Shown: positions 32,735 through 41,968 of the stretch, piece after piece
Position numbering within the stretch: the first letter of the stretch is position 1
How the letters are laid out: the number at the start of each line of letters is the position of its first letter
NCBI GenBank assembly: GCA_934234035.1
Contig: CAKQHH010000002.1
Coordinates: 1 to 64,000 of the forward strand
DNA length: 64,000 bases
Reading direction: 5' to 3'
Origin: an uncultured Clostridia bacterium
Lineage (GTDB): Bacteria; Bacillota; Clostridia; Peptostreptococcales; Anaerovoracaceae
Notes under the pieces: generated by a model
Seen by the model: the letters and a program-made list of their open reading frames with translations, nothing else
Database searches by the model: none
What the model was told of the DNA's origin: nothing
Position numbers and translations under genes: made by a program

Positions 32735-33847
32735 TTATTTGAAGAGTTTTTTTATTGCACAAAAAGGTTTCAGAATACCTTTTCCTATTTTAAACTCAAT
32801 GGAACTACGAAGTTTTTGATTTTCCGCTTGTTTCTTTTCAATTTTTTTCTGTAGTAATTTGTTTTTCTTTTTTAATGCTTCAAATTCTTGGTTCTTTTCA
32901 CATTCGTCCGAGTATAATTTTATAAAAGAGTCAAAAAGTATTTTTTCCTCATCTGTACAGCATTCATAAAATTCACCTCGTTTTTCCTGTTCCAACTCGC
33001 GGTATGCCCTTGCAGTAAAGCGAAACCGTCTTTGTAGCTCTGCACTAACTGCATTTCGATAGTTCCCAAATTCTCCATGAACTGACTGCATCGAATGAAT
33101 CATCGGCATAATTCCGCGAAACGCTCCCAAGCAGCGCTTCACATTTGCAGGTCTATGTTCTAAAGAATTATCTCTTATGCGACGTCGAAATAGAGCTTCG
33201 TTACAGGCCATTGCTCGTTTCGAATGAAGAACAACTTGATAAGTGTACGGAGCATCTTCAAAAATAATATCATCGATATAACGGATATGATGTTCTTCTA
33301 TCATGCTTCGTTTTGCCATTTGCATACAAACCATTACAGAAAACTCATCTTGCGCTTGAAAGCTATTTAACAATTCTATTCCCGTTACCGGTTCTTGTGG
33401 ATAGCTTCCTCGTCTCATTACCTGTTCCGTCCGATGAATATTCCATTTTTCCTTTGCAAGATTATCATAAAAAAAATTCATGTATGTCATGAAAAGCAAA
33501 TCTAGTTTTTTCTCCTCACAAAGATGGAAGGCTTGAGCCAATTTCCCCGGGATGTAATAGTCATCACTATCCAAATAGCAGATATATTTTCCGGAAGCAT
33601 TCTCCAAGCCCAAGTTTCTGGCAGAACTAAGGCCCTTATTCGGTTGATGAAATGCTTTAACCGATAAATTTTGATCTGCATAGTAATCAATTATTTTTGC
33701 TGAACCATCGGTAGATCCGTCATCTATAAGCAGTAGTTCAACGTTTAGCTCCTTTTCGCTTAAAACACTTAGGATACTCTCTTCTACAAACTCTTCTGTA
33801 TTATAAACAGGTATAATTACCGTAACATCATACGAATTCTCATTCAT
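32735..33847 (-). CDS. GT2-family glycosyltransferase
   Basis: A 370-residue inverting GT-A enzyme. The N-terminal catalytic domain has TVIIPVYNTEEFVEESI, the nucleotide-sugar motif LLIDDGSTDGS, the SSARNLGLENASGKYICYLD stretch leading to LDSDDYY (DxD), and a later ED motif (IIFEDAPYTYQV). The C-terminal 90 residues are a Lys-rich coiled coil (KKKNKLLQKKIEKKQAENQK) with a basic amphipathic end, suggesting membrane association. Donor sugar unknown. 34 bp after the LtaS-like gene, upstream of the exporter. Confidence 0.85.
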   Translation of the reverse strand: MNENSYDVTVIIPVYNTEEFVEESILSVLSEKELNVELLLIDDGSTDGSAKIIDYYADQNLSVKAFHQPNKGLSSARNLGLENASGKYICYLDSDDYYIPGKLAQAFHLCEEKKLDLLFMTYMNFFYDNLAKEKWNIHRTEQVMRRGSYPQEPVTGIELLNSFQAQDEFSVMVCMQMAKRSMIEEHHIRYIDDIIFEDAPYTYQVVLHSKRAMACNEALFRRRIRDNSLEHRPANVKRCLGAFRGIMPMIHSMQSVHGEFGNYRNAVSAELQRRFRFTARAYRELEQEKRGEFYECCTDEEKILFDSFIKLYSDECEKNQEFEALKKKNKLLQKKIEKKQAENQKLRSSIEFKIGKGILKPFCAIKKLFK

Positions 33848-33881
33848 ATTCTTTCCGTCCCCTCAGCCAATCTCCTAGCTT

Positions 33882-35513
33882 CTATTCAAAAGACTTATGA
33901 TAGAACCGCGAATTCTTTCCCATTTCCAGATTGAAGTTGTCGTACCCCATCTCTTCGGACAAAGTTTTCTTCGTTGAGAACAAATTTGTCCCCAAGCCCA
34001 GTCGTTCCCCCTCTATGGAGTAACCCATAGAGGACAGAATTGTTGGAAAAAGATCCATCGTTGCAGCGGTTCGCTTTCGATTTATTTTTTGATACGGCGA
34101 TGCCGAATTGATGAATACGTCAATTGCTTCTCGATTCACCTTATCCACATCTTCTACAAGCTTTTTATCCATTCGCGGGTGATCCCCTACAATAACGATA
34201 GTAGTGTTCTCATAGAAATCCTGTGTCTTACACCAATCTACGAAATTCTGTACTTGTTGATCCGCGCAGGCGACCACATTCGCTGTTTTGCTTCCGTTCC
34301 CCCTTGGGCATTTCGAACACCGATAGCCTCCTACGTGATGTGTATCCACTGTCAGCAGGGTGCAGTTGAACGGTTTGTTTTTATCCGCAAGCTTTCGAAT
34401 TTCATCTCTGGCCACTTCATAGGTCTTATAATCTTCCATTCCCCACCAGACTTTATAATCCTTATCAATATAGCCGGCATCGATGGCTGAATAGTAATCG
34501 AAGATTTTATAATTCCCATGCTCTTGAAAAAGCTTTTTTTTCCGCCCAAAAGCAGAATCCGAACCGCAAATAAATTCCTGATTGTAGCCCTTCTTTTCCA
34601 GAATATCCCCTAGGGTGGTAACACCCTTTGCAAATTTTCCTTTATCCGAATCGTTCCCAACATTTTTGTTCATTCCAATATTAAAAGCAAATGGAATCCC
34701 GGAAGATGAGGCTAACAAGGATGCCGTTGTCCAAGTGGTTCCGTATGGATTATGGGTTCCCGCCATTCCTTTTCGATCGCCAAAAGCAATATTCCGCCGT
34801 TGAAGATTATACAAATTTGGCATCAAATTTCGTTCTTGATAACCGCCCAAATCTTTCGAGGCATAGGTGGTTTCCATACTTTCCATGTATATGATTATAA
34901 CATTTCGCTTTTGCTTCCTTGTATTCTCAATTTGAACAGACGTGGAATCTATGTATTTTTCATCATATATATTGGTATACACCAGTTTAGATCGGAGAAA
35001 GTCCGACACTTCCAACACCTGATCTGCATACAGATATACCGGTTTTGCCAGAAAGATGCAAATCAGCAGAATCGTAGCATGATAAACGCCTTGAAGTGCA
35101 ATCCCCCACTTACTTCGCACCCATCGATACTTCAGCGTTGCTTCTTTCGTTTCATGCTTTGACGTTTTCCCCCAGACATCGTGCTGTCCCTTGGCTTCAT
35201 CCACCCGAATTTTTCTTCGTCCCACTCTTCGGAACAGAATCAAGTCTGCCATGATAAGCAGAAGCACTATGACCGTTGCCTTAATCAAATCAGGTCGACA
35301 TTCCTGAAGCGCCTCGTTCATAAAGCTGGTGTCCGCCCCGGTCAACCCTAGGTTAAAGGTGTACACAATTTCTCGGAATCGCGTACCGAATGTAACATCA
35401 TACCAGTCCGTCATTGTCCGACCCGCTACAACGAAATACAAAAGCAGTGCGATGATTCCATAGTAGAAAACATAAAAAATTGATTTAATTGTCGTTATAA
35501 TTGCTCTTTTCAT
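33882..35513 (-). CDS. LtaS/MdoB-like phosphoglycerol transferase (sulfatase fold)
   Basis: A 543-residue membrane-anchored alkaline-phosphatase-superfamily protein. Three N-terminal membrane segments (about 10-30, 75-95, 140-165) precede an extracellular sulfatase-type domain: NVIIIYMESMETTYA (metal-binding E), the threonine-rich NPYGTTWTTASLLASSSGIP holding the probable nucleophile, CGSDSAFG, LLTVDTHHVGG and VIVGDHPRMD (metal ligands). LtaS-type enzymes transfer glycerol phosphate from phosphatidylglycerol; others add phosphoethanolamine. The start overlaps the upstream gene by 29 bp. In this setting it probably modifies the exported polymer. Confidence 0.83.
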   Translation of the reverse strand: MKRAIITTIKSIFYVFYYGIIALLLYFVVAGRTMTDWYDVTFGTRFREIVYTFNLGLTGADTSFMNEALQECRPDLIKATVIVLLLIMADLILFRRVGRRKIRVDEAKGQHDVWGKTSKHETKEATLKYRWVRSKWGIALQGVYHATILLICIFLAKPVYLYADQVLEVSDFLRSKLVYTNIYDEKYIDSTSVQIENTRKQKRNVIIIYMESMETTYASKDLGGYQERNLMPNLYNLQRRNIAFGDRKGMAGTHNPYGTTWTTASLLASSSGIPFAFNIGMNKNVGNDSDKGKFAKGVTTLGDILEKKGYNQEFICGSDSAFGRKKKLFQEHGNYKIFDYYSAIDAGYIDKDYKVWWGMEDYKTYEVARDEIRKLADKNKPFNCTLLTVDTHHVGGYRCSKCPRGNGSKTANVVACADQQVQNFVDWCKTQDFYENTTIVIVGDHPRMDKKLVEDVDKVNREAIDVFINSASPYQKINRKRTAATMDLFPTILSSMGYSIEGERLGLGTNLFSTKKTLSEEMGYDNFNLEMGKNSRFYHKSFE

Positions 35514-36732
35514 TTACAACCCTGTCAAAAGTGTATTGTTCCTCTGTAATGCTACTTGGATTATAAGCCACAATCACCGTATCGATTTCCGGATGTCTCC
35601 GGATATAATCATATACGGATTTTGTCTTGTACAACCTCAAATCCAGTGTTGTGATATTTTTCGTATAAAGCGCCAAGTACGGCATCAGTGTACACGAAAA
35701 AGAATCCCGAATTAGCAGGATGTTTCTCTGATTCGGTGCACTTTCATTCGTCACCTGTTCCTTGTTATGATCTCCATCGCAATACGCTGCATAGGTGTTC
35801 ACCTTGAAAGGATCATTTTCCAAATTATTGGATTCGATAAAAGCAGTTTCAAAATCTCCGGTCCGATCTATGGCGTCTTCTCGTCGCGGAACCCGGTAGC
35901 GAATCGTATTCTCAAATATCGGAATCAGCATATTAAAATCATCTTTTCCCGCATATGCACTGCCGATTTTCTTTCCGATGGCACCCAAAAACAAATTTGA
36001 ATGATGCTCTACCCGATAATTGTTCGAATTTCGATATTCCGGATAATCTTCCCACGCGGAATCCACTTGAGATAATTTCTTGGAAATTTCTCCCGCCGCC
36101 CACAGTGCAGTCTCCGGTTTCCAGTGCTGATCGGTTCTAAAAAAGCTTTCCTCAGCTTCTATATTCTTATTTTTCATTATATCTCGAAAATCCATTGTTT
36201 GCACGGATTTTGACAAAAGAATCTCCGTGATTTCATCGGCATTGCGATTTCCGTAATCCGGAATTCCTGCCGGATAATTTCCATCTCTCTGCACCTTGTA
36301 CGGAAGCTCCACATAGAGAAACTTCATTCCGTAATCTTCTGCGAATTGAGAAAGATTCACTACATTATTGGCATACTTTTTCAATTCTTCATCCGGATCT
36401 TTATTTTGGCTATACATTAGCATTCCGTTTTGCAGACGATACCAGTCCTTCTCAATATCACCGGTTTTTCCTACCCCCTTCTGAAACAAGCCGTTTAAAT
36501 TAATCCACTGATTTCGATTCTCCAGATTCAGCGTAACCAGATTTGATATTTCATCGAAAGTCTCCCTGTTGAAACCGCTTAACTTCACATCATCAGCGCC
36601 GGATAAAGCCTCCGTCTGGGGTTGATTTCCTTTTTCCGTGCCATTGATGGAATCCCATACATTCATTCCGGTACGAACCCCGAAGAACAGCAGAAAACAA
36701 AGAAATATCACCGCAATGATTCGATTTCTCAT
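35485..36732 (-). CDS. DHHW/AlgX-like extracytoplasmic O-acyltransferase partner
   Basis: A 415-residue protein anchored by one N-terminal membrane segment (IIAVIFLCFLLFFGVRTGM). The outer domain is of the DHHW/AlgJ/AlgX SGNH-like class: FFRTDQHWKPETALWAA (D-x-H-W motif), LLIRDSFSCTLMPYLA (Ser block) and a closing VIVAYNPSSI. Such proteins accept an acyl group from the adjacent MBOAT protein and attach it to a polysaccharide outside the cell. ATG at 36732 with GAAAGGAG; 17 bp after the MBOAT gene, so the two are a classic pair. Confidence 0.85.
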   Translation of the reverse strand: MRNRIIAVIFLCFLLFFGVRTGMNVWDSINGTEKGNQPQTEALSGADDVKLSGFNRETFDEISNLVTLNLENRNQWINLNGLFQKGVGKTGDIEKDWYRLQNGMLMYSQNKDPDEELKKYANNVVNLSQFAEDYGMKFLYVELPYKVQRDGNYPAGIPDYGNRNADEITEILLSKSVQTMDFRDIMKNKNIEAEESFFRTDQHWKPETALWAAGEISKKLSQVDSAWEDYPEYRNSNNYRVEHHSNLFLGAIGKKIGSAYAGKDDFNMLIPIFENTIRYRVPRREDAIDRTGDFETAFIESNNLENDPFKVNTYAAYCDGDHNKEQVTNESAPNQRNILLIRDSFSCTLMPYLALYTKNITTLDLRLYKTKSVYDYIRRHPEIDTVIVAYNPSSITEEQYTFDRVVNEKSNYNDN

Positions 36733-36749
36733 GATTTCTCCTTTCTTCT

Positions 36750-38207
36750 CTAAAAGTTAAAATAAATAAACGGATTGTAGCTTCCGATGACGATATACGA
36801 TACGGACACAAGCAAAATTCCGACGATGAATACGCCGGAAATCACATCCGCGGCCCATTTTCTTTTAGCGGAAACGCACTCTCGCTTCAATCGCTTTCCC
36901 AGCCACGGAACCCACGGCAGAAATCCTGCAATCGCCGCCAGCCAGAAGTATCGGTACTGGGTTAGATAGAAGATTCCCGGTGCGGAAAGTCCCCATCCAT
37001 CGGCACCGAACATGCAGCTCATATAGTGCAAGGCATCGCCCAGGCTGTCTGCTCGGAAAAGCACCCATTCCATGATGACAAAGAACATGGTTGCGATGTA
37101 TTTCAGTGGATTCATCCAACGATATTTTGCCTCCTTGTGGAGTCCCAGCTTCTTCTCCGTCACCAGAAGGACGAAGTACGTCAGACCCCACAGGATGAAA
37201 GTCCAATTCGCTCCGTGCCAGATTCCCGTCAGGAGCCATACCACGAAGAGATTGAAGATATGCCTTGCTTCCGTTTTCACCCGGTTTCCGCCCAACGGAA
37301 TGTAGACATAATCCCGGAACCAGCTGGACAGGGAGATATGCCAACGCCGCCAGAACTCCGTAATGGAGCGGGAAACGTACGGATAATTGAAGTTTTCGTC
37401 GAAATGGAATCCGAACATCTTTCCCAGACCGATGGCCATATCGGAATATCCACTGAAATCGAAATAAATCTGGAAGGTGTAGGCCAATGCGCCCAACCAG
37501 GCCATTCCTGCCGTCAGCGCCATGTCCGCACCGAACCATTGCACCGTTCCGTTTCCGAACCCAAAGGCATGATCCGCAATCAGTGCCATGTTATTGGCCA
37601 AAAGCACCTTCTTGCCCAGCCCGATGATAAACCGCACCACACCGTCGGAAAAATCCTGCAGGTTCTCTTTCCGATTATTAATCTGATTCGCAATGGTCTC
37701 ATACCGCACAATCGGTCCGGCGATGAGCTGCGGAAAGAAGGAGATGTACAGGCCCACATTCAGCAGATTTTTCTGCGCCTCGCCCCGTCCCCGGTACACG
37801 TCGATTACATAAGAAATCGCCTGGAACGTGAAAAAAGAAATTCCGATTGGCAAAGCGATTTCCGGCACCTTCCAGTGTGCGTGAAGTACCAAGTTCAGGT
37901 TTTTCACCGTAAACGCCAGGTATTTGTATATGAAAATAATCAACAAATTGATAAAAACGTCCAGTGCAATCAGCCACCGTACACTCTTATTCTCTTTAAA
38001 TTTCCCTACCAGCAGCCCAAAGAACCAATTTACCAGAATGGACGCCATCATCACCAGTACGAATCGCGGTTCACCCCAGGCGTAGAAAAGCAAACTGGCC
38101 AGGCACAGAAAAATGTTCTGCGCCCGGCGATTGAATTTGAGTGCGTAATTTACAAGCAAAACTACCGGAAGGTAGACAAATATAAATACATTACTTGAGA
38201 ATAACAA
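36750..38207 (-). CDS. MBOAT-family O-acyltransferase (AlgI/DltB/PatA-like)
   Basis: A 485-residue polytopic membrane protein with about 11 hydrophobic segments. The MBOAT signature is intact: RRWHISLSSWFRDYVYIPLG and the catalytic histidine in LLTGIWHGANWTFILWG. It moves acyl groups, normally acetyl, across the membrane to the DHHW partner encoded immediately downstream. It appears to start with TTG at 38207 (conserved N-terminus MLFSSNVFIF begins there; no ATG fits), with AAAGGAA somewhat far upstream. The set resembles peptidoglycan or teichoic acid O-acetylation systems. Confidence 0.9.
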   Translation of the reverse strand: MLFSSNVFIFVYLPVVLLVNYALKFNRRAQNIFLCLASLLFYAWGEPRFVLVMMASILVNWFFGLLVGKFKENKSVRWLIALDVFINLLIIFIYKYLAFTVKNLNLVLHAHWKVPEIALPIGISFFTFQAISYVIDVYRGRGEAQKNLLNVGLYISFFPQLIAGPIVRYETIANQINNRKENLQDFSDGVVRFIIGLGKKVLLANNMALIADHAFGFGNGTVQWFGADMALTAGMAWLGALAYTFQIYFDFSGYSDMAIGLGKMFGFHFDENFNYPYVSRSITEFWRRWHISLSSWFRDYVYIPLGGNRVKTEARHIFNLFVVWLLTGIWHGANWTFILWGLTYFVLLVTEKKLGLHKEAKYRWMNPLKYIATMFFVIMEWVLFRADSLGDALHYMSCMFGADGWGLSAPGIFYLTQYRYFWLAAIAGFLPWVPWLGKRLKRECVSAKRKWAADVISGVFIVGILLVSVSYIVIGSYNPFIYFNF

Positions 38208-38231
38208 CTTAGTGTTCTTTGTTCCTTTCCA

Positions 38232-40799
38232 CTATTCTTCCAGCAATTCCTCTACTGCATGAGCTAACCGCTCGCCGCTTTTTCCGTCACAAGCGGACAT
38301 ATAACGATTTCTGAACTCTTGTACTGTCGCAACGTCTTTAAACTCACCATTGCAGATGTATTGCTCTAAGTCTCCATACTTTCGGAACATTTTTCCCGGC
38401 AGATCCTTTTCATAATCCAAATAAAAATCTCGATTGTACTCATCGTAATCGTAACAATAGAATACCATCGGCTTATTCAAGAGAGAGTACTCAAAGATGA
38501 CCGAGGAATAATCGGTCACCAGCAGATCGGCGATGCACATCATTTCATTGGTAGTAAAATCATCTACTTGAATAATATTGTGATATTCTCTGTCCGCAAT
38601 GCGATTCTGCATCACCGGATGCGGGCAAATTATGAACACCTGATTCCGTTTCAACGAATGACTTAATGATTCAAAGTCCAGTACCGGGTGAAAGATGTGT
38701 TTATCCTGTCCATTGGAATCTCGGAAAGTCGGGGCATACAGGATCACTTGTTTCTCCTCTAAATTCGGATACTTATTCAGAATTTTTTTCCTTATTTCAT
38801 CTGTGTGTTGTGACTGAAGAATTTCATCGGTACGCGGTGCTCCATACGCTTTCACTTTTTCCGGTTCAATTCCGAATGCACTCGCATATATTTCTCTCAA
38901 ATTCTCTCCGCTCACCGATACCAAATCATAATCCTTATGATACAGTCGATCGACCTCCGGAAATAAATCTGTCCCATCCAGGCCAAATTTCTTAAAGGCA
39001 CCGGTGGCATGCCACAACTGCACAAATTTCTGTCCCGGCTTCTTTCCGAATTTTCGGAACAGATAGAAATAGTCGTCTGTTACCACCACCTTACTGGAAT
39101 ACACCGCCTCAATTGCTCGATCCATTTGTTCGTCGGTATACGGCATCATGTGGATAAACACCACTTTGTCTGCAGTCGTCCTATTGTACACGTTTCGAAT
39201 ATTGGGAAGCAATTCATCGTTGCTCCGGGCTGTCACAAAAGCAATTTGATTTTTCAGCTTCAGCTTACGGATTTTCTTACTCCAACGAAGTTTTTTTCGA
39301 TAGTCCGCTTCTCCCGCTGCATCCTTTTTTCGATGAAGTTCTTTAAGATAATTGTGATGAAGTTTAAAAAGTCTTAAAACCGTTTTCAGTATTGCAATCA
39401 GTGCTCCGCTCTCATATCGAATAAACCACCCGGCGATTTCTACATAAGAATAACGATACTGGTGTTTCAAACCGGTATCTCCCATCAGTTTCGGATATAT
39501 TTTTATTTCACTGTTATTAATACCGAGATGGAAGCTTATTGTTTGTATCCTGTGAAGAGGTATCGATAGACGGAACCACCGACCGGCCAGCAATACTTCA
39601 TCAAATCGATTTTTAATATCGCCCTTCGGATAAAGATGTAATTCTGCAGACCATTCTTTTCCGGTTTCATCTCGTGCCATCATTTTCATCTCCTGATTCA
39701 ATGTCCCGGCATCAATGGTTCCGGTAATACACAGCATTCCATCTTGCACATTCAGTGTATAAATCCGAAAAGCGTCGTGCTTCAAATTAATTAGGCGATG
39801 CCCCTTCCACGTAACAGCGCTTTTTTCCGTCGTGGAATTCTGAAAAATATCGTGACCGTATTTCGCCGCATACAATCCCATTCTCTGGGTTTGAACTGTG
39901 CCCGGCGCATTATCAATAATATCGTTCGGTATCCGGTGCAGTTTCTCCCGCAGCAAGGAGAGATATGCGTCCTGTTCTTCATCGGTAAACGCCCGCGATG
40001 TGTCCGCCCCCTCCATGTATTGCTTCATCACATACAGCATTACATTCCAGATGTAGCGTTTACTTGCTTCATCAGGAACTAACAACTCAAGCTGATGGAA
40101 CAGAATATTGAGATTTCGGACATATTCCATTCCGCCATTTGACTGCTGACTGCTGAGTCGTTCCGAATTTCGATAAATGAAACTTGCAGATGATATAATT
40201 CCAACATTGGGATTATCCATCAGCATCCGAGAAAGCAAATATAATTCACGGCCATACGGAAGAACCTTCCCGTTCGACAGTTCCTTAATTCCTTCCTTTA
40301 AGGCCTCCGTGAGGAAAATTACATTGTTTAAAGAAACCGAAATGCTCCGAGGTTTTTCTTTCACGTTAACGATATGGTTTCCATTTTTATAAAGAAATCG
40401 GAACGTGCTTTTCGAAGAAGTCTTTTTCTGAAAAATCTCTCGACACATAAAGAGATTTGGCGGCATGACACACTGATTCATATATCGACACGCTTCTCCT
40501 AGCGCCCCTTCTTCCCATCGATTTGAGAAATCATAAAAAAGGGCATACTTACCGGATACGTTATTAACCATACTACTCGCATCTGAATCAGCCACTCGAA
40601 TCATGTTCAAATATGTGTTGGAATATGATTGAAGAACATCCTCAATCTTCGAATTATTCTGTCCGACTACAAATACCAATTCCAACTCTTCTTTGGGAAT
40701 ATTCTGATTCAGCAGACATTCCACCCCTGCTCGAAGCTCCTTTTCGTCGTCGCTTCTCCAACCGTCAATTGGAATAATTACACTCAGAAGTTTCTCCAT
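38232..40799 (-). CDS. CDP-glycerol glycerophosphotransferase-family protein with GT2-like N-terminal domain
   Basis: An 855-residue protein. The N-terminal third begins like a GT2 (LLSVIIPIDGW) but the usual DDGS and DxD motifs are not evident, so this part looks degenerate. A middle beta-rich section (about 330-460) is followed by the TagB/TagF-type GT-B domain: QLWHATGAFKKFGLD, GAPRTDEI, VILYAPTFRD, FIICPHPVM and LLVTDYSSVIFEYSL. Family members polymerise or prime glycerol- or ribitol-phosphate chains from CDP-alcohols. ATG at 40799 after AGGA. First gene after a terminator, so a promoter should lie at 40800-40883, but I see none that is clear. Confidence 0.86.
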   Translation of the reverse strand: MEKLLSVIIPIDGWRSDDEKELRAGVECLLNQNIPKEELELVFVVGQNNSKIEDVLQSYSNTYLNMIRVADSDASSMVNNVSGKYALFYDFSNRWEEGALGEACRYMNQCVMPPNLFMCREIFQKKTSSKSTFRFLYKNGNHIVNVKEKPRSISVSLNNVIFLTEALKEGIKELSNGKVLPYGRELYLLSRMLMDNPNVGIISSASFIYRNSERLSSQQSNGGMEYVRNLNILFHQLELLVPDEASKRYIWNVMLYVMKQYMEGADTSRAFTDEEQDAYLSLLREKLHRIPNDIIDNAPGTVQTQRMGLYAAKYGHDIFQNSTTEKSAVTWKGHRLINLKHDAFRIYTLNVQDGMLCITGTIDAGTLNQEMKMMARDETGKEWSAELHLYPKGDIKNRFDEVLLAGRWFRLSIPLHRIQTISFHLGINNSEIKIYPKLMGDTGLKHQYRYSYVEIAGWFIRYESGALIAILKTVLRLFKLHHNYLKELHRKKDAAGEADYRKKLRWSKKIRKLKLKNQIAFVTARSNDELLPNIRNVYNRTTADKVVFIHMMPYTDEQMDRAIEAVYSSKVVVTDDYFYLFRKFGKKPGQKFVQLWHATGAFKKFGLDGTDLFPEVDRLYHKDYDLVSVSGENLREIYASAFGIEPEKVKAYGAPRTDEILQSQHTDEIRKKILNKYPNLEEKQVILYAPTFRDSNGQDKHIFHPVLDFESLSHSLKRNQVFIICPHPVMQNRIADREYHNIIQVDDFTTNEMMCIADLLVTDYSSVIFEYSLLNKPMVFYCYDYDEYNRDFYLDYEKDLPGKMFRKYGDLEQYICNGEFKDVATVQEFRNRYMSACDGKSGERLAHAVEELLEE

Positions 40800-40824
40800 A
40801 TAATCCTGCTTTCAATACAACAAA

Positions 40825-40854
40825 ATGAGCATGATTTCATTCCATCATGCTCAT
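40825..40854 (-). terminator. intrinsic terminator after the PLP-enzyme gene
   Basis: Minus strand arms ATGAGCATGAT and ATCATGCTCAT around a loop of about eight bases, followed by TTTGTTG. It splits the tarIJ operon from the downstream polymer operon. Confidence 0.75.
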
Positions 40855-40882
40855 CGAAGGTTCTACATATATAATACAGTTA

Positions 40883-41947
40883 CTACTCGCCGTCCACTTC
40901 ATAGAATACTTCTAGAAACTCCCTCATAGAAGATACAGATCCTACCGAAACACGAATATACTTATTCAGTAATTCATTTCCGTAATCATGAACTAAAACA
41001 TCTTTGTCCGCCAACTTTCTTGTAATCTCATGTGCATCATGCTTTGGCTCTACAAAAATAAAGTTTCCTCTGCAATCTCTGCACCAATAACCGTGCTCCT
41101 TCAGAGAATTCAGAATATACGCCTTTCCTTCTTTCTCAATTCGAATTAAATTCTCCACCATTTCCGGCTGTTCAATAATCCGTTCTGCAAAAAGCAACGC
41201 AATGGAATTGGCATCGAAAGTCAGCTTCCCGTTCTTTATGTAATGGATTATCTCCGGATTACTGATGGTTATTCCCAATCTGCATGCTGCAATAGACATA
41301 AGCTTCGAGAATGTCCGGATTACAATAACGTTGTCTTCTTTAAGTGCATACGGCAGAAACGTCTTGTCATAAAAATAATGATACGCTTCATCAATCAGAA
41401 CAATAGCCCCTACCTCTTGCGCTTTACGAATTACTTTTTCCATTTCCTCATCCGTATAGATATTTCCAACCGGATTATTCGGATTCAGCAACGCCACAAT
41501 TCGAGTATTCTCTGTGATGGCGTCCAGAAGCTTATCAATGGATATCGTCAAATCCGGTTCATACGGCACTGTCACATGATTCAGTCCTAAAACCGAGCAG
41601 TTCACTCCATACATTCCGAATGTTGGAGAAACGGTAACTACATCCTTGCCTTCTTCTCCGAATGTCTCAAAGATGTATCGAATTGCCATATCAGAGCCAT
41701 TTGTTGCCACTAAATTGTCCAAAGTGACACCATTACCGATAAATTCCGCATATTTGCGCAAAAACCGATCTGGTTCCGGATAGATTGAAAGAAATTCCGG
41801 TGTGATTTCTTTCAGAACAGAATTCACAAAATCTTCCGGCAAACCTTCTGGATTCTCATTCATATCAAATCGCTTAAGGCCATACCGATTCTGTTCCGGG
41901 AATATACGTTCGGTGTTCTTAATGTGTTCATCAACATAGTACTTCAT
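40883..41947 (-). CDS. HisC/CobD-like PLP-dependent aminotransferase or decarboxylase
   Basis: A 354-residue fold-type I PLP enzyme closest in look to histidinol-phosphate aminotransferase. Visible are DMNENPEGLPEDFV at the N-terminus, ATNGSDMAIRYIF, LLNPNNPVGN, IDEAYHYF (PLP Asp), TFSKLMSIAACRLG with the Schiff-base lysine, and a C-terminal RVSVGS arginine. No his genes are near; it sits between tarJ/TagF-type genes. In CobD-type relatives the reaction is decarboxylation of an amino-acid phosphate to an amino-alcohol phosphate, which would suit a teichoic acid substituent. That role is inference; a plain aminotransferase is equally compatible. Confidence 0.8.
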   Translation of the reverse strand: MKYYVDEHIKNTERIFPEQNRYGLKRFDMNENPEGLPEDFVNSVLKEITPEFLSIYPEPDRFLRKYAEFIGNGVTLDNLVATNGSDMAIRYIFETFGEEGKDVVTVSPTFGMYGVNCSVLGLNHVTVPYEPDLTISIDKLLDAITENTRIVALLNPNNPVGNIYTDEEMEKVIRKAQEVGAIVLIDEAYHYFYDKTFLPYALKEDNVIVIRTFSKLMSIAACRLGITISNPEIIHYIKNGKLTFDANSIALLFAERIIEQPEMVENLIRIEKEGKAYILNSLKEHGYWCRDCRGNFIFVEPKHDAHEITRKLADKDVLVHDYGNELLNKYIRVSVGSVSSMREFLEVFYEVDGE

Positions 41948-41968
41948 AATGCAACTTCACCTTTCTCT

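Noticed and set aside
37026..38198. Plus-strand open frame opposite the MBOAT gene
   Set aside because: Antisense shadow; the MBOAT motifs are on the other strand.
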